From the NCBI GenBank assembly GCA_030770425.1, contig JASJFT010000046.1:62001-126000 (forward strand): DNA of 64,000 nt, given 5' to 3'. The stretch is from Darksidea phi. Taxonomy: Eukaryota > Ascomycota > Dothideomycetes > Pleosporales > Lentitheciaceae. The position numbers were made by a program, and so were the translations under genes. Positions within the stretch are counted from its first letter, which is position 1; every line of letters begins with the position of its first letter. This document shows positions 11,694-22,800 of the stretch, in pieces. The notes below the pieces were generated by a model. That model searched no databases. It was not told the DNA's origin and saw only the letters and a list, made by a program, of their open reading frames with translations.

Positions 11694-12859
11694 TCATCTG
11701 CGAACTTCGGCCGTGCCATGCCACGAGCACTTCAACACGATTGGGTCCATTCGCTGGTAAGTAAGGATGACGCTCATCTTAGTGCCCACACTGACATCTT
11801 GGTTGCGGCTTATTGGGTTGGACAGCACTATCTCCTCTCCCGGAGCGAGCTTGCCCAGGTCAACGCAGTGGCCATTCCGTTCTCCAATGGCTATAACGTC
11901 GGAAATGGATTCATGGGTGGCGCTTGCCGTCGAGAAGGCCCTCGTAGGAATGCGACCAGGGTTGCGTTCTAAGTAGGCGTATATATCTAACCAATCTAAA
12001 AAGATATGTTCAGAATAGCTCGGTCCCACCCGCTGTGTCCGGATACCCGGGCGGAGCGAACGATGGAGGTCCTCGCTGGAGTCGGGTGCTTCTTCTTTAG
12101 AAACATTTTTGGCAAAGTTCTTCGGTGAACTGTAAATCTGCGCCGCGCTAGCGGAAAGCGAACTGGAGGATCTGCGGTCTAGGCTTAGTTGATCGAACTC
12201 CAACAGCTCGCCTTCCGCCGGAGCAGATAGTAGATACTGTAGTGTGCGGATAGTGGTCACAGACGGTGTCGGGAAGCTAGGTTTATGCAAATTTATAGAG
12301 CTCTGAAGAGGGAATGCGCGGAAACTGCGATTGCATCTAGCTTGCTTGAGCGCGCTAGCAACATCCCGACTGACCGCAACCAAAGTCCTCTGTAGTCGGT
12401 CGTGCGTTTCTGCGTTATAACCCGCAAGATCCGGTATTGTTCACTGGGAATATATCTGACAGTGTGCTTTTGATACACAGAAAAATCCGTGTGCCTTGAT
12501 GAAGGAGTTGCAAAGCACGCTTCTTTGGACGCTCCGATTACGCGAGGCCGGATTGGCGGTCTTTCCATCTCGTAGTAGACTAACATCTGCACCTCTGTAT
12601 GGACATGCCTTGTCTTGCTGCTTCCGTGCCGAACGGACGGCGCGAACAGCTCGATCGACTCCAACTTAATCTTGGCAAACAGAGTGCGATACGACCGCGA
12701 GAGATGCGTCAGGCTGTAGCAGATGCGCCAATAGTTGGCTATCTTGCTGATTTCGCGAATCTCTCTCGTGTCCATGTGTGACGGCGGAAACCTGGCCTTC
12801 TCAGTCAAGACTCTCTGTTTAGTACGGAACATGCGCAGTACGCCCCCAACGTCGAACAT
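11694..12859 (-). pseudogene. OTT_1508-like deaminase domain protein, frameshifted
   Basis: The minus-strand frame from 12859 encodes a fungal protein ending its first part with VHTEVQMLVYYEMERPPIRP and RVIGASKEAC. This matches the HxE...CxxC pattern of the OTT_1508-like nucleic-acid/nucleotide deaminase family (PF14441). The downstream half of the zinc site, CNSFIKAHGFFCVSKAHCQI, is present but in another frame, so there is an indel near 12525. A TGA stands where the family normally has Trp (after IYSQ, near 12445). The frame then continues through LVAVSRDVASALKQARC to a long C-terminal region that stops at 11694. Two independent lesions make a pseudogene the best reading; an unannotated short intron cannot explain the stop. 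These proteins are common in fungal accessory regions, and their biological role is unclear. Confidence 0.65.
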
Positions 12860-13276
12860 GTAGCCAACGTCGATTCATGGATGCAACTACACTACGCAGA
12901 TGGCACGCAACCAACCTGTCAGGAATGGGTTGATCCGTTATCCCCCTTCATCTGGAGTGAAGGGCAAAGGAGCGACATTTCTGGAGAGGGTAGGCAAAAT
13001 AGCGAGCTTCCCAAATACGGTTGCCAGGCTTCCTTGTATTGATTTGATAAACGGCTGCCAACTGCCTACATGTATGATATGTGGAAGAGCTCTGGTACTT
13101 TAGGGCTGAGGGTTGATTTCAAAGAGAAATAGACGTAAATAAAGAATACAATATATTGCAGGGTAATACGCTACAGTACTTCTAGGCTGGACACGGTAAC
13201 CATATAGACATCGTCTCGGCATGATGGAGTCGGACCTTTCACGGCTCGCAGCTCGTGGCTGATACTTTATCGTGAG
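12860..13276. other. Spacer, possible 5' remnant of the deaminase pseudogene
   Basis: About 400 bp. A minus-strand frame here (around 13080-12940) gives a protein-like segment with WQPFIKSIQGSLATVFGKLA, which could be an upstream exon of the broken deaminase gene. It is too short to assign. Confidence 0.25.
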
Positions 13277-14253
13277 TTATGGCGCATTCTTACCCTCCCC
13301 GGTGCTTTTGGCCTTACGTTCGGCAATGGCCCGATTGCTGCGCATTCTGTCGAACATTGAAGAGTCCCGACTTTTGGTGGCAGCAGATGTTTGACGAAAA
13401 GTGCCCAAGCCATCTGCAATCTTGGCTGTGATGACCTAAGTGTTAGCATGCAGCACGCAAGACCACAGTGAGGGCAGACTAACCTAGTCCCCATAGTGGC
13501 ATGTTGTAGTTCATGGTTTCCCAGGAGCCCTTAGGAGCATGGAACGTTTCATGCATAATCCCCAGATACTGGTAGTTGTTCTTGTGGTAATTGACCTCCC
13601 CAATACGATGTGCTGCGCTAGTGGCGAATGCCTGCAGACCTTCAAGGCTCTTCCAATAGGTCAACCAGATCAGAGTCATGCCTTCAGTATCTGAAGGATC
13701 GTTTAAGGCAGTAGTCCTTCCGAGAACTGGGCCACACGACATTGTTAGATGAAAACGACGAGGGTTAACATCGGACTCTGACTTACACCCATTCTCTGTT
13801 GAGTTTATTTCTGCCTCAGTCCACATATCAGCGAATGCTTTGCCTATATCCGCCTTGGCTGGAGCAAGCAGCCCCAGTGGACTGGGGGCTATCAGCAAGA
13901 GCTTTGAATAAGGTTGGGGTTGCGGCGACGAACTGGTTGAACCGCGCCGCAAGCACAAACATGACGACCCCCTTTTCACTCTCGGGGTCCTCAGGCTCTG
14001 GGAGTTCTGATGTCCATCGCCCACGTTTGACACTAGTGTAGGTGCGTACAAAGATACCGTTGCTATCGACTTCTGTCTTCACAAGCCGGTAGCCGATATA
14101 GAGAATTGGGAAGAGACTGCCGATTCGGGCCGGGAGGAGAAGGAGGCTCAATGTTTGCAAGGCGGCTCCGATGGCTAGCCAGGTGGGAATCGCCAGGGGA
14201 CTAACCTGGAAGAGGCGATTGAGTTTGAAGACCACCTTTTGCCAGAACGCCAT
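13277..14253 (-). CDS. DUF4188 (PF13826) monooxygenase-like protein
   Basis: This is a small protein of the DUF4188/'monooxygenase' family, often found in fungal metabolite clusters. The fold is a ferredoxin-like alpha/beta barrel and the reaction is usually not established. Start is ATG 14253. An N-terminal membrane segment (IPTWLAIGAALQTLSLLLLP) is followed by the domain, with MFVLAARFN joined by a GT...CAG intron near 13940-13885 to PLGLLAPAKADIGKAFADMW. A second intron (about 13790-13735) leads to FLGRTTALNDPSDTEGMTLI, then LQAFATSAAHRIGEVNY and GIMHETFHAPKGSWETMNYN. A third intron leads to a charged tail ending at 13277. All introns keep frame and no lesion is visible. Divergent from the broken MFS transporter, it is probably a tailoring enzyme of the cluster. 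Confidence 0.8.
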
Positions 14254-14655
14254 AATGCTGGTGCATACGATGGGAGATCGGGCGCGGGGAAGGAAAAGCT
14301 CTTCATTTACAGTAGTCGGCGAGGCCGCGACTGGGGGCACACGGCGGCTAAGCGCCCGCCCGTGCCGCACGAAGGATCATCATGCCACTTATTTGCATCG
14401 ATTATATTGTGTTGCAGTCACAGCCATGCATTCGGTGCCATACCGATATGCCACAATTTGCCTTATTGAAGGATTCCGGAAGTGCATTTTCTGCCTCATC
14501 GGGCTACGGAACCCGTCGCCGCGTCCGACTCGCCCGGTGTCGCATCGCACCACGTTGTTCGCACCACACCCCCGAAAGCACGCTAGTAGATAAAAACACT
14601 CAATTAAATTTATCAGGCAGAGCCATCCGCGATCCCTCACTCAGCTCTGTAGGCA
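14254..14655. promoter_or_regulatory. Divergent promoter between DUF4188 gene and MFS gene
   Basis: This 402-bp spacer lies between the minus-strand DUF4188 start and the plus-strand transporter start. No specific operator could be identified. Confidence 0.4.
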
Positions 14656-16373
14656 ATGACCGATTTCACCGCCACGGAACCTGGGCGACCCGAAGCCACC
14701 ACGCAAGAGAAGAGTGCATATCAATCAACCGCGGACTTGGAGGAACTCGACAATGAGAATCCACGGCCAAAGCCTGCCGCTTTCTACTTTGCCTTGCTTT
14801 CGCTGATGCTTGGTGTCTTTGTGGTCTCTTTGGATGCCACAAGTCTTCCAGTGGCGATTCCGGTAAGTACTCTGCGAGGCCGCCCTCCACTGTGACCAAG
14901 CGCTAATCTCTCTCTTTCGCAGGTCATCGCCCATGTTCTTCATGGTACGACACTAGAAGCTTTCTGGGCTAACTTGTCTTTCTTGTTGACCATGGTTGTA
15001 GTGCAGCCAATATCCACAAATCTCTCTGATGTGCTTGGCCGCAAGATACCGCTCTATACGTCCTTCGTCTTCTTCTTCATTGGATCTATCGCCTTCGCCA
15101 CTGCTCGAGACATGAGTGTCTTGATAGTAGGACGCATCCTCCAGGGTCTAGGTGGAGGTGGACTCGACGTTCTTGGTGAAATTATTCTGGCCGACATGAC
15201 AACCTTAAAGGAGCGTTCGCTGTATCTTGGCTTGTTAAGCCTGCCACTCGCCGGTGGCGGGGCGTGTGGGGGTTTTCTAGGCGGTGCATTCAGTCAATAC
15301 GCGAGCTGGAGATGGCTTGGTTGGATCAATCTTCCGTTTTTCACCATCGGCCTTGTGCTATCGATATTCTTCCTTCGGCTACAACGCATCGATCGATCAT
15401 GGGGAGAAAAGCTACGCCAAATCGACTTGGTGGGAATAGTATTGTTAGTGGTAGGATGCACCGCTGTCTCGCTCCCGTTGACCTGGGCTGGGTTAATGTA
15501 TCCCTAGTCGTCGTGGAAAACGCTCTTTCCGTTACTGGTAGATATTCTACTGCTGGTCGCCCTGGGATTTTACGAGTCGAAGCCTATTCAACCAATGTTC
15601 CCGCACCGTATCTTCCGGAACCAGACAGCTCTAGTAACCTTGATCGGCTCCTTCGCCCATGGCGCGTTGATGTATAGTGTCACGTTATATGCACCGCTTT
15701 TCTATCAGGCGGTACATCTGGAATCTACCTTCAGATCGGCCGTGTCCGTCTTGCCCGTCAGCTGCTCCATCGTCGGCTTCAGCATCATCTCGGCTGTAGT
15801 CGTCGAAATCGTTCGTCGTTATCGTTGGGGAGTTATTATTGGCTGGCTATTTGCGACTGTCGGTACAGGTTTGTGGGCTTTATGGCAAGCGTCATCATCT
15901 AACGCCCTCACCTACAGCCTCCAGGTCATTGCTGGAATTGGCATCGGCACTCTCTTCACGATACAGGTAATCCCAATGCAAGCCAGCGTAGCACTCGTCG
16001 ATGACTCTGGTCTAGCTGCCGGTATTCTCGTCTCTTTTCGATTATTCGGTGGTCTTATTGGCCTTGCAGTGTGTGCAACTGTATTTAGTAACGTGTTTGA
16101 GCGAGAGATCATGGCCATCCAGCCATTTCCGCCTCAGCTTAGTGCCTTGAAAGATGCTAGTGAGGTCATTGGCTTCATTCCATCTTTGGGGTCTGTTGAC
16201 TTGACGCGGAAACAAAGCAGTTTGTTCTTGAAGCGTATCGCATATCGATCAAATCGGTATACCTTGCGCTGGCGGGGTTTGGAGCACTAGGATTTCTTAC
16301 ATCATTGTGGACCAAGGACCTCACGTTGGAGAAGGAAGAGCACGGCCATCAACATTTTGAAGAAAGTTCTTGA
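14656..16373 (+). pseudogene. MFS drug/metabolite exporter (14-TM type) with premature stop and frameshift
   Basis: This was a plasma-membrane major facilitator exporter, expected to secrete the cluster product. From ATG 14656 a polar N-terminus leads to FALLSLMLGVFVVSLDATSL, then an intron (about 14862-14922). The frame continues through LSDVLGRKIPLYTSFVFFF and GRILQGLGGGGLDVLGEIIL, both hallmarks of 14-helix DHA2-type transporters. At 15505-15507 the frame meets TAG exactly where the family has a Trp (MYP-stop-SSWKTLFPLL). The downstream frame is identical and continues through the second half. A second lesion near 16215-16228 shifts the frame, because the natural C-terminal helix (YLALAGFGALGFLTSLW) and tail to 16373 lie in another frame. 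No intron of plausible size removes either defect. G-to-A at TGG would explain the stop. The gene is probably non-functional in this strain, unless these are assembly errors. Confidence 0.85.
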
Positions 16374-17130
16374 TTACGCATCTTGTAGTTACGGTATACA
16401 TAGCTTTCTCACGATGTCTTAGGGTAGATAGAATAGAAAATCATCATACTCATTATAATCATTCTAATTCTCGTGCTAGTATCTTCCCCCGTATCGGCGT
16501 ACCAAGGACGTCTATTACGTCTCTACCGGATATAAGTCCAGAAACTAAAACTAATTAAGTAGATATATTACTAGTACGGGGTTAATCGTTGCGACGACTA
16601 TGGATTAATAGTAGGCCTTATTTTTAGCTACTAGTATCCAATCTTTTTATATGGCATGTGCTACGCCCTCTATAAGGCTCGGAACGTTGCACTACGATAC
16701 GCGTTATACCCTCTCTAAGGCTCTAGCGGTTGCCCTCGTAGTTATACTATAACGTAAGTCTTAGGTAATAACTATAACTAATAATCTTCTTATATTTCAT
16801 GGTATTTAGGATAAACCAACTTTTCATATATCTTTTTATATTATTCCGCAAATTTAATAATATAACAACTACTTCTTATCCGATCTAATCTTTTATAGTC
16901 TATAGATAAATTAGAGTTTAACTTTAAGTATCTTATAATATACTAGATATCTCCCCCAGGAGCTTAGGCTGCTATCCGGTATAACGTTATATTGGCTTCT
17001 AGGCTAGCTATATTTTTCGTAATTCTATTTATTATATTTCAACATTTCGACATCATACGTAGTAGAATAGGCGGTAATTATACGATAAATATTATTACTC
17101 GTTACCTATACTCACACTTCAGCCTTAATA
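16374..17130. repeat. AT-rich, RIP-like degenerate repeat block
   Basis: This 757-bp block is strongly AT-rich and full of TA/TAG strings, unlike the genes on either side. It contains a mutated copy (about 16655-16850) of a repeat family also present near 49.4 and 51.6 kb. No gene is present. Confidence 0.7.
16655..16850 (+). repeat. RIP-mutated copy of a dispersed repeat family
   Basis: This segment reads TACGCCCTCTATAAGGCTCG and continues to CTTATATTTCATGGTATTTA. It aligns along its length with the better-preserved copies at 49319-49562 (opposite orientation) and 51483-51735. The differences are mostly C-to-T and G-to-A, as expected from RIP. Confidence 0.6.
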
Positions 17131-18661
17131 TCACAGAGTGGTCTCGTCCGCCATGGAAGCGTATACTTGACGCGTAGCCCTCGGTATCGTTCCACCTCCG
17201 TTGGGCTCGATCTGAAGCATCTCGTCTGCCCATTCGCATATTGCAGAGACAAGGCCATCGATCTCGGCCTTAGTATTGTTAGCGTGAAGCGTAACCCTGA
17301 CTCTGCCTGTTCCTTTCGGCACAGTTGGGTAGTCTACGCAGAAGGCGGAATATCCAGAAAGACAGAGATGAAAACACAGCCAATAGCTATACCCTTGCCG
17401 TGTCCAGAGAGGTACGATGTGTGTCAAATACTCTTGTTCTTCCCAGTCCTCCGCCAGTGGAAGGAAGACTATTCCTTTGGTTGCAGCTTTCTCGAAAATT
17501 TCATTCGAAGATATAGATTCGTACAAATATTTCGCTAGATCCTGGATGGCTGCTTGAGCCTTTAAATGGGTCAGTCTCTCATTGTGTCACAGTGCACAGG
17601 AGGATGTGCTGAGCGGACTAACTTACCGTTGCCGTCTTGCCCTCTCTCATCAGGTCATACCCGGATCTGATTGCAGCCACGGTAGGGAATGAGGGCGCGG
17701 CCGTGTAGACAATGGATCGAGCAAAATTGCACAACGCTGCTTTGACAGTCTTGTCGCCGAGTATGATAGCTGCAAATCAATCAGCCACAGCCTATACCTC
17801 TAGAAGCGGACGGAAAAACACCATACCTCCGGCGGACGCTAAAGCCTTGCCAAAGGTGTGCAAACGAACTGCAACCTTTGACTCCAGGCCTAATTGACAG
17901 ACTAGGCCGGCGCCTTTAGGGCCGATAATGCCTGTGGAGTGTGCTTCATCCACGATGAACTGGCAGTTCCCAACCTTGGCAGGAAATATCTCTTGTGCGA
18001 CTTCTACGAGCTCTTTGAGCGGGCAAATATCCCCCTCCATGCTGTAGATTGATTCTACGGCTATAAGAACAGACCGTTTCCCATCCCGAATCAGAGCATA
18101 GTCGTCCCAGACGGCGGTCAACACATCGCGAAGCGAGTCGGTATCGTTGTGTCGGAAGGGAAGCCGCGCAGTTGCCGGGCTGTGTAGCATTCCGTCATGT
18201 GTGCTTGCATGTACTAGCTCATCATGGACGATTACATCCCCTGGACGCGGTATGGCCGCAAAGATGGCGAGGTTGGCCTCAAATCCAGACCCAACAATAA
18301 GTCCCGTTTCGGCTCTATGGAACTGTGCGACTTCGTCCTCTACTTCTTCTAAGTACTTGTAGTTTCCATCCATCATCCGTGAGCCCCCTGCGCCGGGAGG
18401 GAGAAGTGGATACCGATCCATCTCTGTCTGGAGAGCTTCGCGTAGCTGCCCACTTGCACCTAGGGAGAGGATGTCGTTCGAGCAAAAATCGACAGAGTCG
18501 CTAGTCTTCCAGACATTCTCCTTGATCGTATAGAGTGCGTGGTCTTCCCTGCGAACGTCGAGCGACTCTTCCAGATTCCGATAAAATACAGGCGCAGTCT
18601 TCAGTTTGGACGCTTGCTTCTTCTGGCTTTTGATCCATGTCACCAACATTGGGCCAGCCAT
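17131..18661 (-). CDS. Alpha-oxoamine synthase (PLP-dependent, AONS/FUM8-like)
   Basis: This fold-type I PLP enzyme is of the 8-amino-7-oxononanoate synthase/serine palmitoyltransferase class. Family members condense an acyl thioester with an amino acid and release CO2, giving a 2-amino-3-ketone. The start is MAGPMLVTWIKSQ at 18661; an upstream Met at 18766 gives an unlikely leader. Visible motifs are DFCSNDILSLG, GAGGSRMMDGNYKYLEEVED, HDELVHASTHDG, FIVDEAHSTG (Asp for the pyridine N) and HTFGKALASAGG (Schiff-base Lys). Two introns (about 17827-17771 and just after GKTAT near 17625) lead to WLCFHLCLSGYSAFCVDYP and TVPKGTGRVRVTLHA near the end. Length, about 480 aa, is normal. It is divergent from the HR-PKS, which lacks a release domain, so off-loading the polyketide with an amino acid is the likely job, as for fumonisin-type pathways. 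The amino-acid substrate cannot be read from the sequence. Confidence 0.93.
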
Positions 18662-18750
18662 GGTTGTATGGGTGTGTTGGGTGTACGTAAGGTAGTTGAA
18701 GCTGCGGATGGAGGAGGGAAGGAAATCGACCGCACATGCATGCAACCGGC

Positions 18751-18941
18751 ACCCGGATGGATACATCTTGGCCGGAAATGTAGAATGGGCACCGAGGTAC
18801 GTGTGAGGCCATGGTCGGGGACGGGGCCACGGGTTCCGGCGGCCGAAACAGTGGAAGGGAGGACAACAGAGCGGCTACCGCACCAAGCATCCGGATGGGA
18901 TGGGCGTTGGCCGGAAATGGAGGGCACCGAGTCACGTGCGG
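18751..18941. repeat. Tandem promoter duplication, two units about 139 bp apart
   Basis: Each unit contains CCGGATGG, then TTGGCCGGAAATG (18768-18780 and 18907-18919), then GGGCACCGAG and an ACGTG core. The spacing of shared blocks suggests duplicated binding sites for a cluster regulator; this is an inference. Confidence 0.6.
18825..18846 (+). promoter_or_regulatory. First copy of an exact 22-bp promoter repeat
   Basis: The sequence starts GGCCACGGGTTCCGGCGGCC and recurs unchanged at 19530-19551. It contains CGG/CCG half-sites of the kind bound by Zn2Cys6 factors. Confidence 0.5.
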
Positions 18942-19011
18942 TGTCAGATGCTCGGGCTGGGCGCGTTGTGTGGGTGCATGCTCCGAACAAAACTGTGCCA
19001 ATTCAGCCCGA

Positions 19012-19454
19012 GCGTCTGAGAAACTTTGGTCGCCATTTGTGTGAGTTTGCGTTACGGCTGGTAGCTATTCTAACCCTCGAGGCAGCACATTCGCTTAATA
19101 CTAGGCTGCACCTATTAAAATCTATATAAACTATCTCTCATAGACTAATATAGTCACCTCCAACTATTATATATAATTTCTATAGGCTAGTTAGGCTATT
19201 GGATGGGGTAGGATGGGGAAGAATCGGCGTAATGCAAACCTCAAAAAATCCACTCCAAACAGTGATCTAGTTAGCACTTTAATAGGCTAAAATTACTAGT
19301 AAGATATAGAGGATAAAGTAGAGAATTATCTTAACTATAAAAGTAATCCGGCACGAAGGTAATAGCTCCAGTATTGAGTGAATACGCTGCCTCGAGAGGT
19401 AGAATAGCTACCAACGCAAACTCACACATGTGGCGACCAAAGATTCTCAGACGC
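19012..19454. mobile_element. Foldback/MITE-like element with long inverted arms and AT-rich core
   Basis: The left arm (from GCGTCTGAGAAACTTTGGTC at 19012, to about 19100) is repeated in reverse orientation at about 19372-19454. The arms run about 80 bp with few mismatches (both contain GTGTGAGTTTGCGTT and GGTAGCTATTCTA). The core between them is AT-rich and RIP-like. There is no coding capacity, and no clear target-site duplication was found. Confidence 0.7.
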
Positions 19455-19529
19455 TCCGCTGGAGAGTGGTTCTGTGTTAGGGAGTAGTAACCAATCAACG
19501 CTAGTGGAGCGGCTGATCAATGAGATAAG

Positions 19530-19551
19530 GGCCACGGGTTCCGGCGGCCGA
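19530..19551 (+). promoter_or_regulatory. Second copy of the exact 22-bp promoter repeat
   Basis: Identical to 18825-18846 and on the same strand. It lies 293 bp before the PKS start, on the PKS side of the foldback element. Confidence 0.5.
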
Positions 19552-19843
19552 CCATTTGCCGCGCCGCACCTTTCCTACCACGTCCACTCACCACCACAAC
19601 GGCATTCGTCTTATCTATGGTATTACCCGCTGCATGTCTTACCCCTTTGGGTTTAACTACCTGAAATGCAGCTGAACCTTGTCTCGGCGCCTCCAGCGAT
19701 CGATGTTTTCCATGAATATGGATCGACCGCCGTTAATTCTGCCGCCTTCAGGCACACTCATCTGTACCCACTTCTATATTTTCTTTCGGACTGCCACTAT
19801 CTTGGTGTGATCAACATTGTGTGCCTGGGTCGTTCGTTTCAAG

Positions 19844-22800
19844 ATGAATGGCTTCCTGAAACCAAATGGACGTGCAGATATGCCTGTCGCAGGTACGCCT
19901 ATCGCGGTATGTGGCATGGCACTTCGACTTCCCAGCGGCGTCGACACACCTCAGAAGCTATGGGAATTTCTGCTTGCCAAACGGGATGCGCGCTCTCTTG
20001 TTCCTAGCTCACGATACAATGCATCCGCCTTCTACAATGCGACTGGGAAACCGGCAACTATCAAGACGCAACATGGATACTTCTTAGACGAGGACATAGG
20101 TTCTATCGATGCATCATTCTTCACAATGACGCGGATGGAGGTCGAGCGTGCCGACCCGCAACAGCGTCTACTTCTAGAGGTTGCGCGAGAATGTTTTGAG
20201 GATGCCTGCGAAACTAATTGGACAGGAAAGACCATTGGCTGTTATATAGGCAACTTGAACGAAGACTGGTGTGAAATGTTTGCCAAAGATAATCAGCAAT
20301 GGGGAACTCAGCGGCTTACTGGTATCGGAGATTTTGCGCTATCGAACCGTGTCTCATACGAAATGGACCTGCGTGGCCCTAGTATGACACTCCGGACGGC
20401 GTGCTCAGCTTCACTGGTTGCTCTCCATCAAGCATGCACTGCAATTACTAGGGGCGACTGCGTTTCTGCTATTGTTGGAGGTACAAACCTGATGATGGCA
20501 CCAAACACAACTATGAGCATGTCAGAGCAAGGCGTATTATCACCGGACGGCTCCTGCAACACATTCTCAGCGGAAGCCAATGGGTACGCCCGTGGTGAGG
20601 CTATCACTGCCGTTTATCTCAAAAGTCTGGACGATGCCATCAGGGATGGCAACCCAGTCCGGGCCGTAATCAGTGGAACAGCAACAAATCACGACGGAAA
20701 AACACCTGGAATGACATTCCCTTCTGCTGCGTCTCAAGAAGCTATGATGCGAAAGGCATACCAGAACGCAGGCATTCCTGAAGCCGACGTGAAGAAGACG
20801 GGTTTCGTGGAATGCCATGGTACAGGAACACCGGCTGGCGATCCTGTGGAGGCTAGTGCAGTTACACGCATTTTCGGTACATCTGGAACTGTCATTACAT
20901 CAATCAAGCCCAACTTCGGGCACACAGAGGGTTCATCTGGCCTGCTCTCCGTTATGAAGGCGGTGCTTGCTCTTGAGCATCGCGTTATACCCCGCAACAT
21001 CAAGTTCGCTACACCCAACCCTGCCATTCCTTTTGAAGCTGCCAATCTCACTGTTCCGACCGAACCCATACCCTGGCCTAAAGATCGTTTGGAGCGGGTG
21101 AGCGTAAACTCGTTTGGAATTGGAGGCACCAATGCACACGCAATTGTCGATTCGGCAGCAAGCTATGATGCTTCTCCTACGGGTGGCTCGCAAGGGAGGA
21201 ATATTTCGAAAACTCGTCGTCTGGGGTGCCTCAGCTGCTGGTATACTCTGCGAACTCATCTAAGTCGTTAACAAGGACGATCGAAAATCATAGAGAATTC
21301 GTCGCAAAGGGCAACCGGAGTGTCGATGATATCGCTTTCACTTTAGCAAACGGAAGAGAACATCTGCCATACCGAGCATTTGCCACTGCAAATGGCAACA
21401 ATGTTTCTGCGGCCTCACCCATCGTCAAGATGGGTCAACCTCCGAGCGTGATCATGGTCTTCACAGGTCAAGGTGCGCAATGGCCTCAAATGGGTCGCGA
21501 GTTACTCCAAGGAAATGCCAGGTTTCTCGCAACAATACGCCAACTTGATGAGCATCTGCGCAGTTTAGGCGAGCATGTGCCAAATTGGTGCATTGAATGC
21601 GAACTATCCACGACCCCCAAGAAAGGACATTTCAGAACTTCTACTGCGGAGCTGTCTCAACCGCTCTGTACTGCTGTCCAGATTGCGCTAGTTGACGCGC
21701 TAGCGGACGTGGGCATCAAGCCACGCGCTGTGGTGGGGCACTCAAGTGGCGAGATAGCAGCTGCATATGCCTCTCACGCGTTAACAAAGGGGGAGGCTAT
21801 GATTGCCTCGTTGTACCGTGGAATTGCGGTACAGGGGCAGAAGCGACGAGGGGCTATGGCTGCGATTGGGATGAGCGTTGAAGATACTAGAGAATATCTA
21901 GTTCCGAATACCGTTATAGCATGTGATAACTCATACGCAAGCGTCACCATTTCAGGTAACAGCGATGGCGTTGAAGATGTCCTTGCTAGTATCCGGGTAG
22001 CACAGCCCGATGTCCTAGCACGAAAGCTCCAAGTCGACAAAGCGTACCATTCGTACCATATGGACGAAATTGCGGAAGAGTATCTTGCACTGATGCAACC
22101 ACACGTCTCTGGAGGAAAACCGACGCTGCCTTTCTTTTCTAGTTTAACCGGGAAATTGTGGGACAAGAACTCGCTTGATCCTACATATTGGCAGAAGAAC
22201 TTGCAGATGCCAGTTTTATTTCGATCTGCTGTCGATAGCCTCCTTCAAGATCCAGTCGGCGCGAACCCAGTATTCTTGGAAATTGGGCCTCACTCTACGC
22301 TAGCAGGCCCTCTGCGGCAGATCTTGTCACAGCGTCCCACTACAGCCCCCTATGTCGCGGCCATGGTTAGGGGTTTTAACTGTCTATCGTCATTCCTTTC
22401 CGCTGCGGGTAAACTCTATACTCTCGGAATTCCGATTGAATTTCGCAAGCTGATACCTACTGGGTCTTTCATACCAGGCCTGCCAAGATATCCCTGGGAC
22501 CATGAGCAGAGTTACTGGTATGAATCACGATTGAGCAAGGAGCATCGACAGCGAGCGTACCCGTATCACGATCTCCTAGGATCCAAGATAATGGAGAGCA
22601 CGGACTCGGAACCTTCTTGGAGGAATCTGTTCCACCTTGAGAATGTTCCTTGGATCCGAGACCATAAAGTCCAGCAAGATATTGTATTCCCTTTTGCTGG
22701 CTACATAGCAATTGCAGGTGAAGCTATTCGGCAAATCAGCGCAATCGAAGAGACAGTCCGTGTTCGTCGTTTGGTCGTTAAGACGGCGCTCGTCGTAACT

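Larger units (their letters stand above)
18662..19843. promoter_or_regulatory. Bidirectional promoter of oxoamine synthase and PKS
   Basis: This 1.2-kb region between the two core biosynthetic genes holds a tandem duplication (18751-18804 and 18889-18941), an exact 22-bp repeat at 18825 and 19530, and a foldback element (19012-19454) with an AT-rich interior. No gene is supported within it. Confidence 0.7.

Noticed and set aside
17355..17395. Possible intron inside the oxoamine synthase (GTATAG...)
   Set aside because: The in-frame reading WLCFHLCLSGYSAF fits the family, so the stretch is coding.
18501..19129. Long frames on both strands upstream of the oxoamine synthase
   Set aside because: They overlap its N-terminus and promoter and have no domain content.
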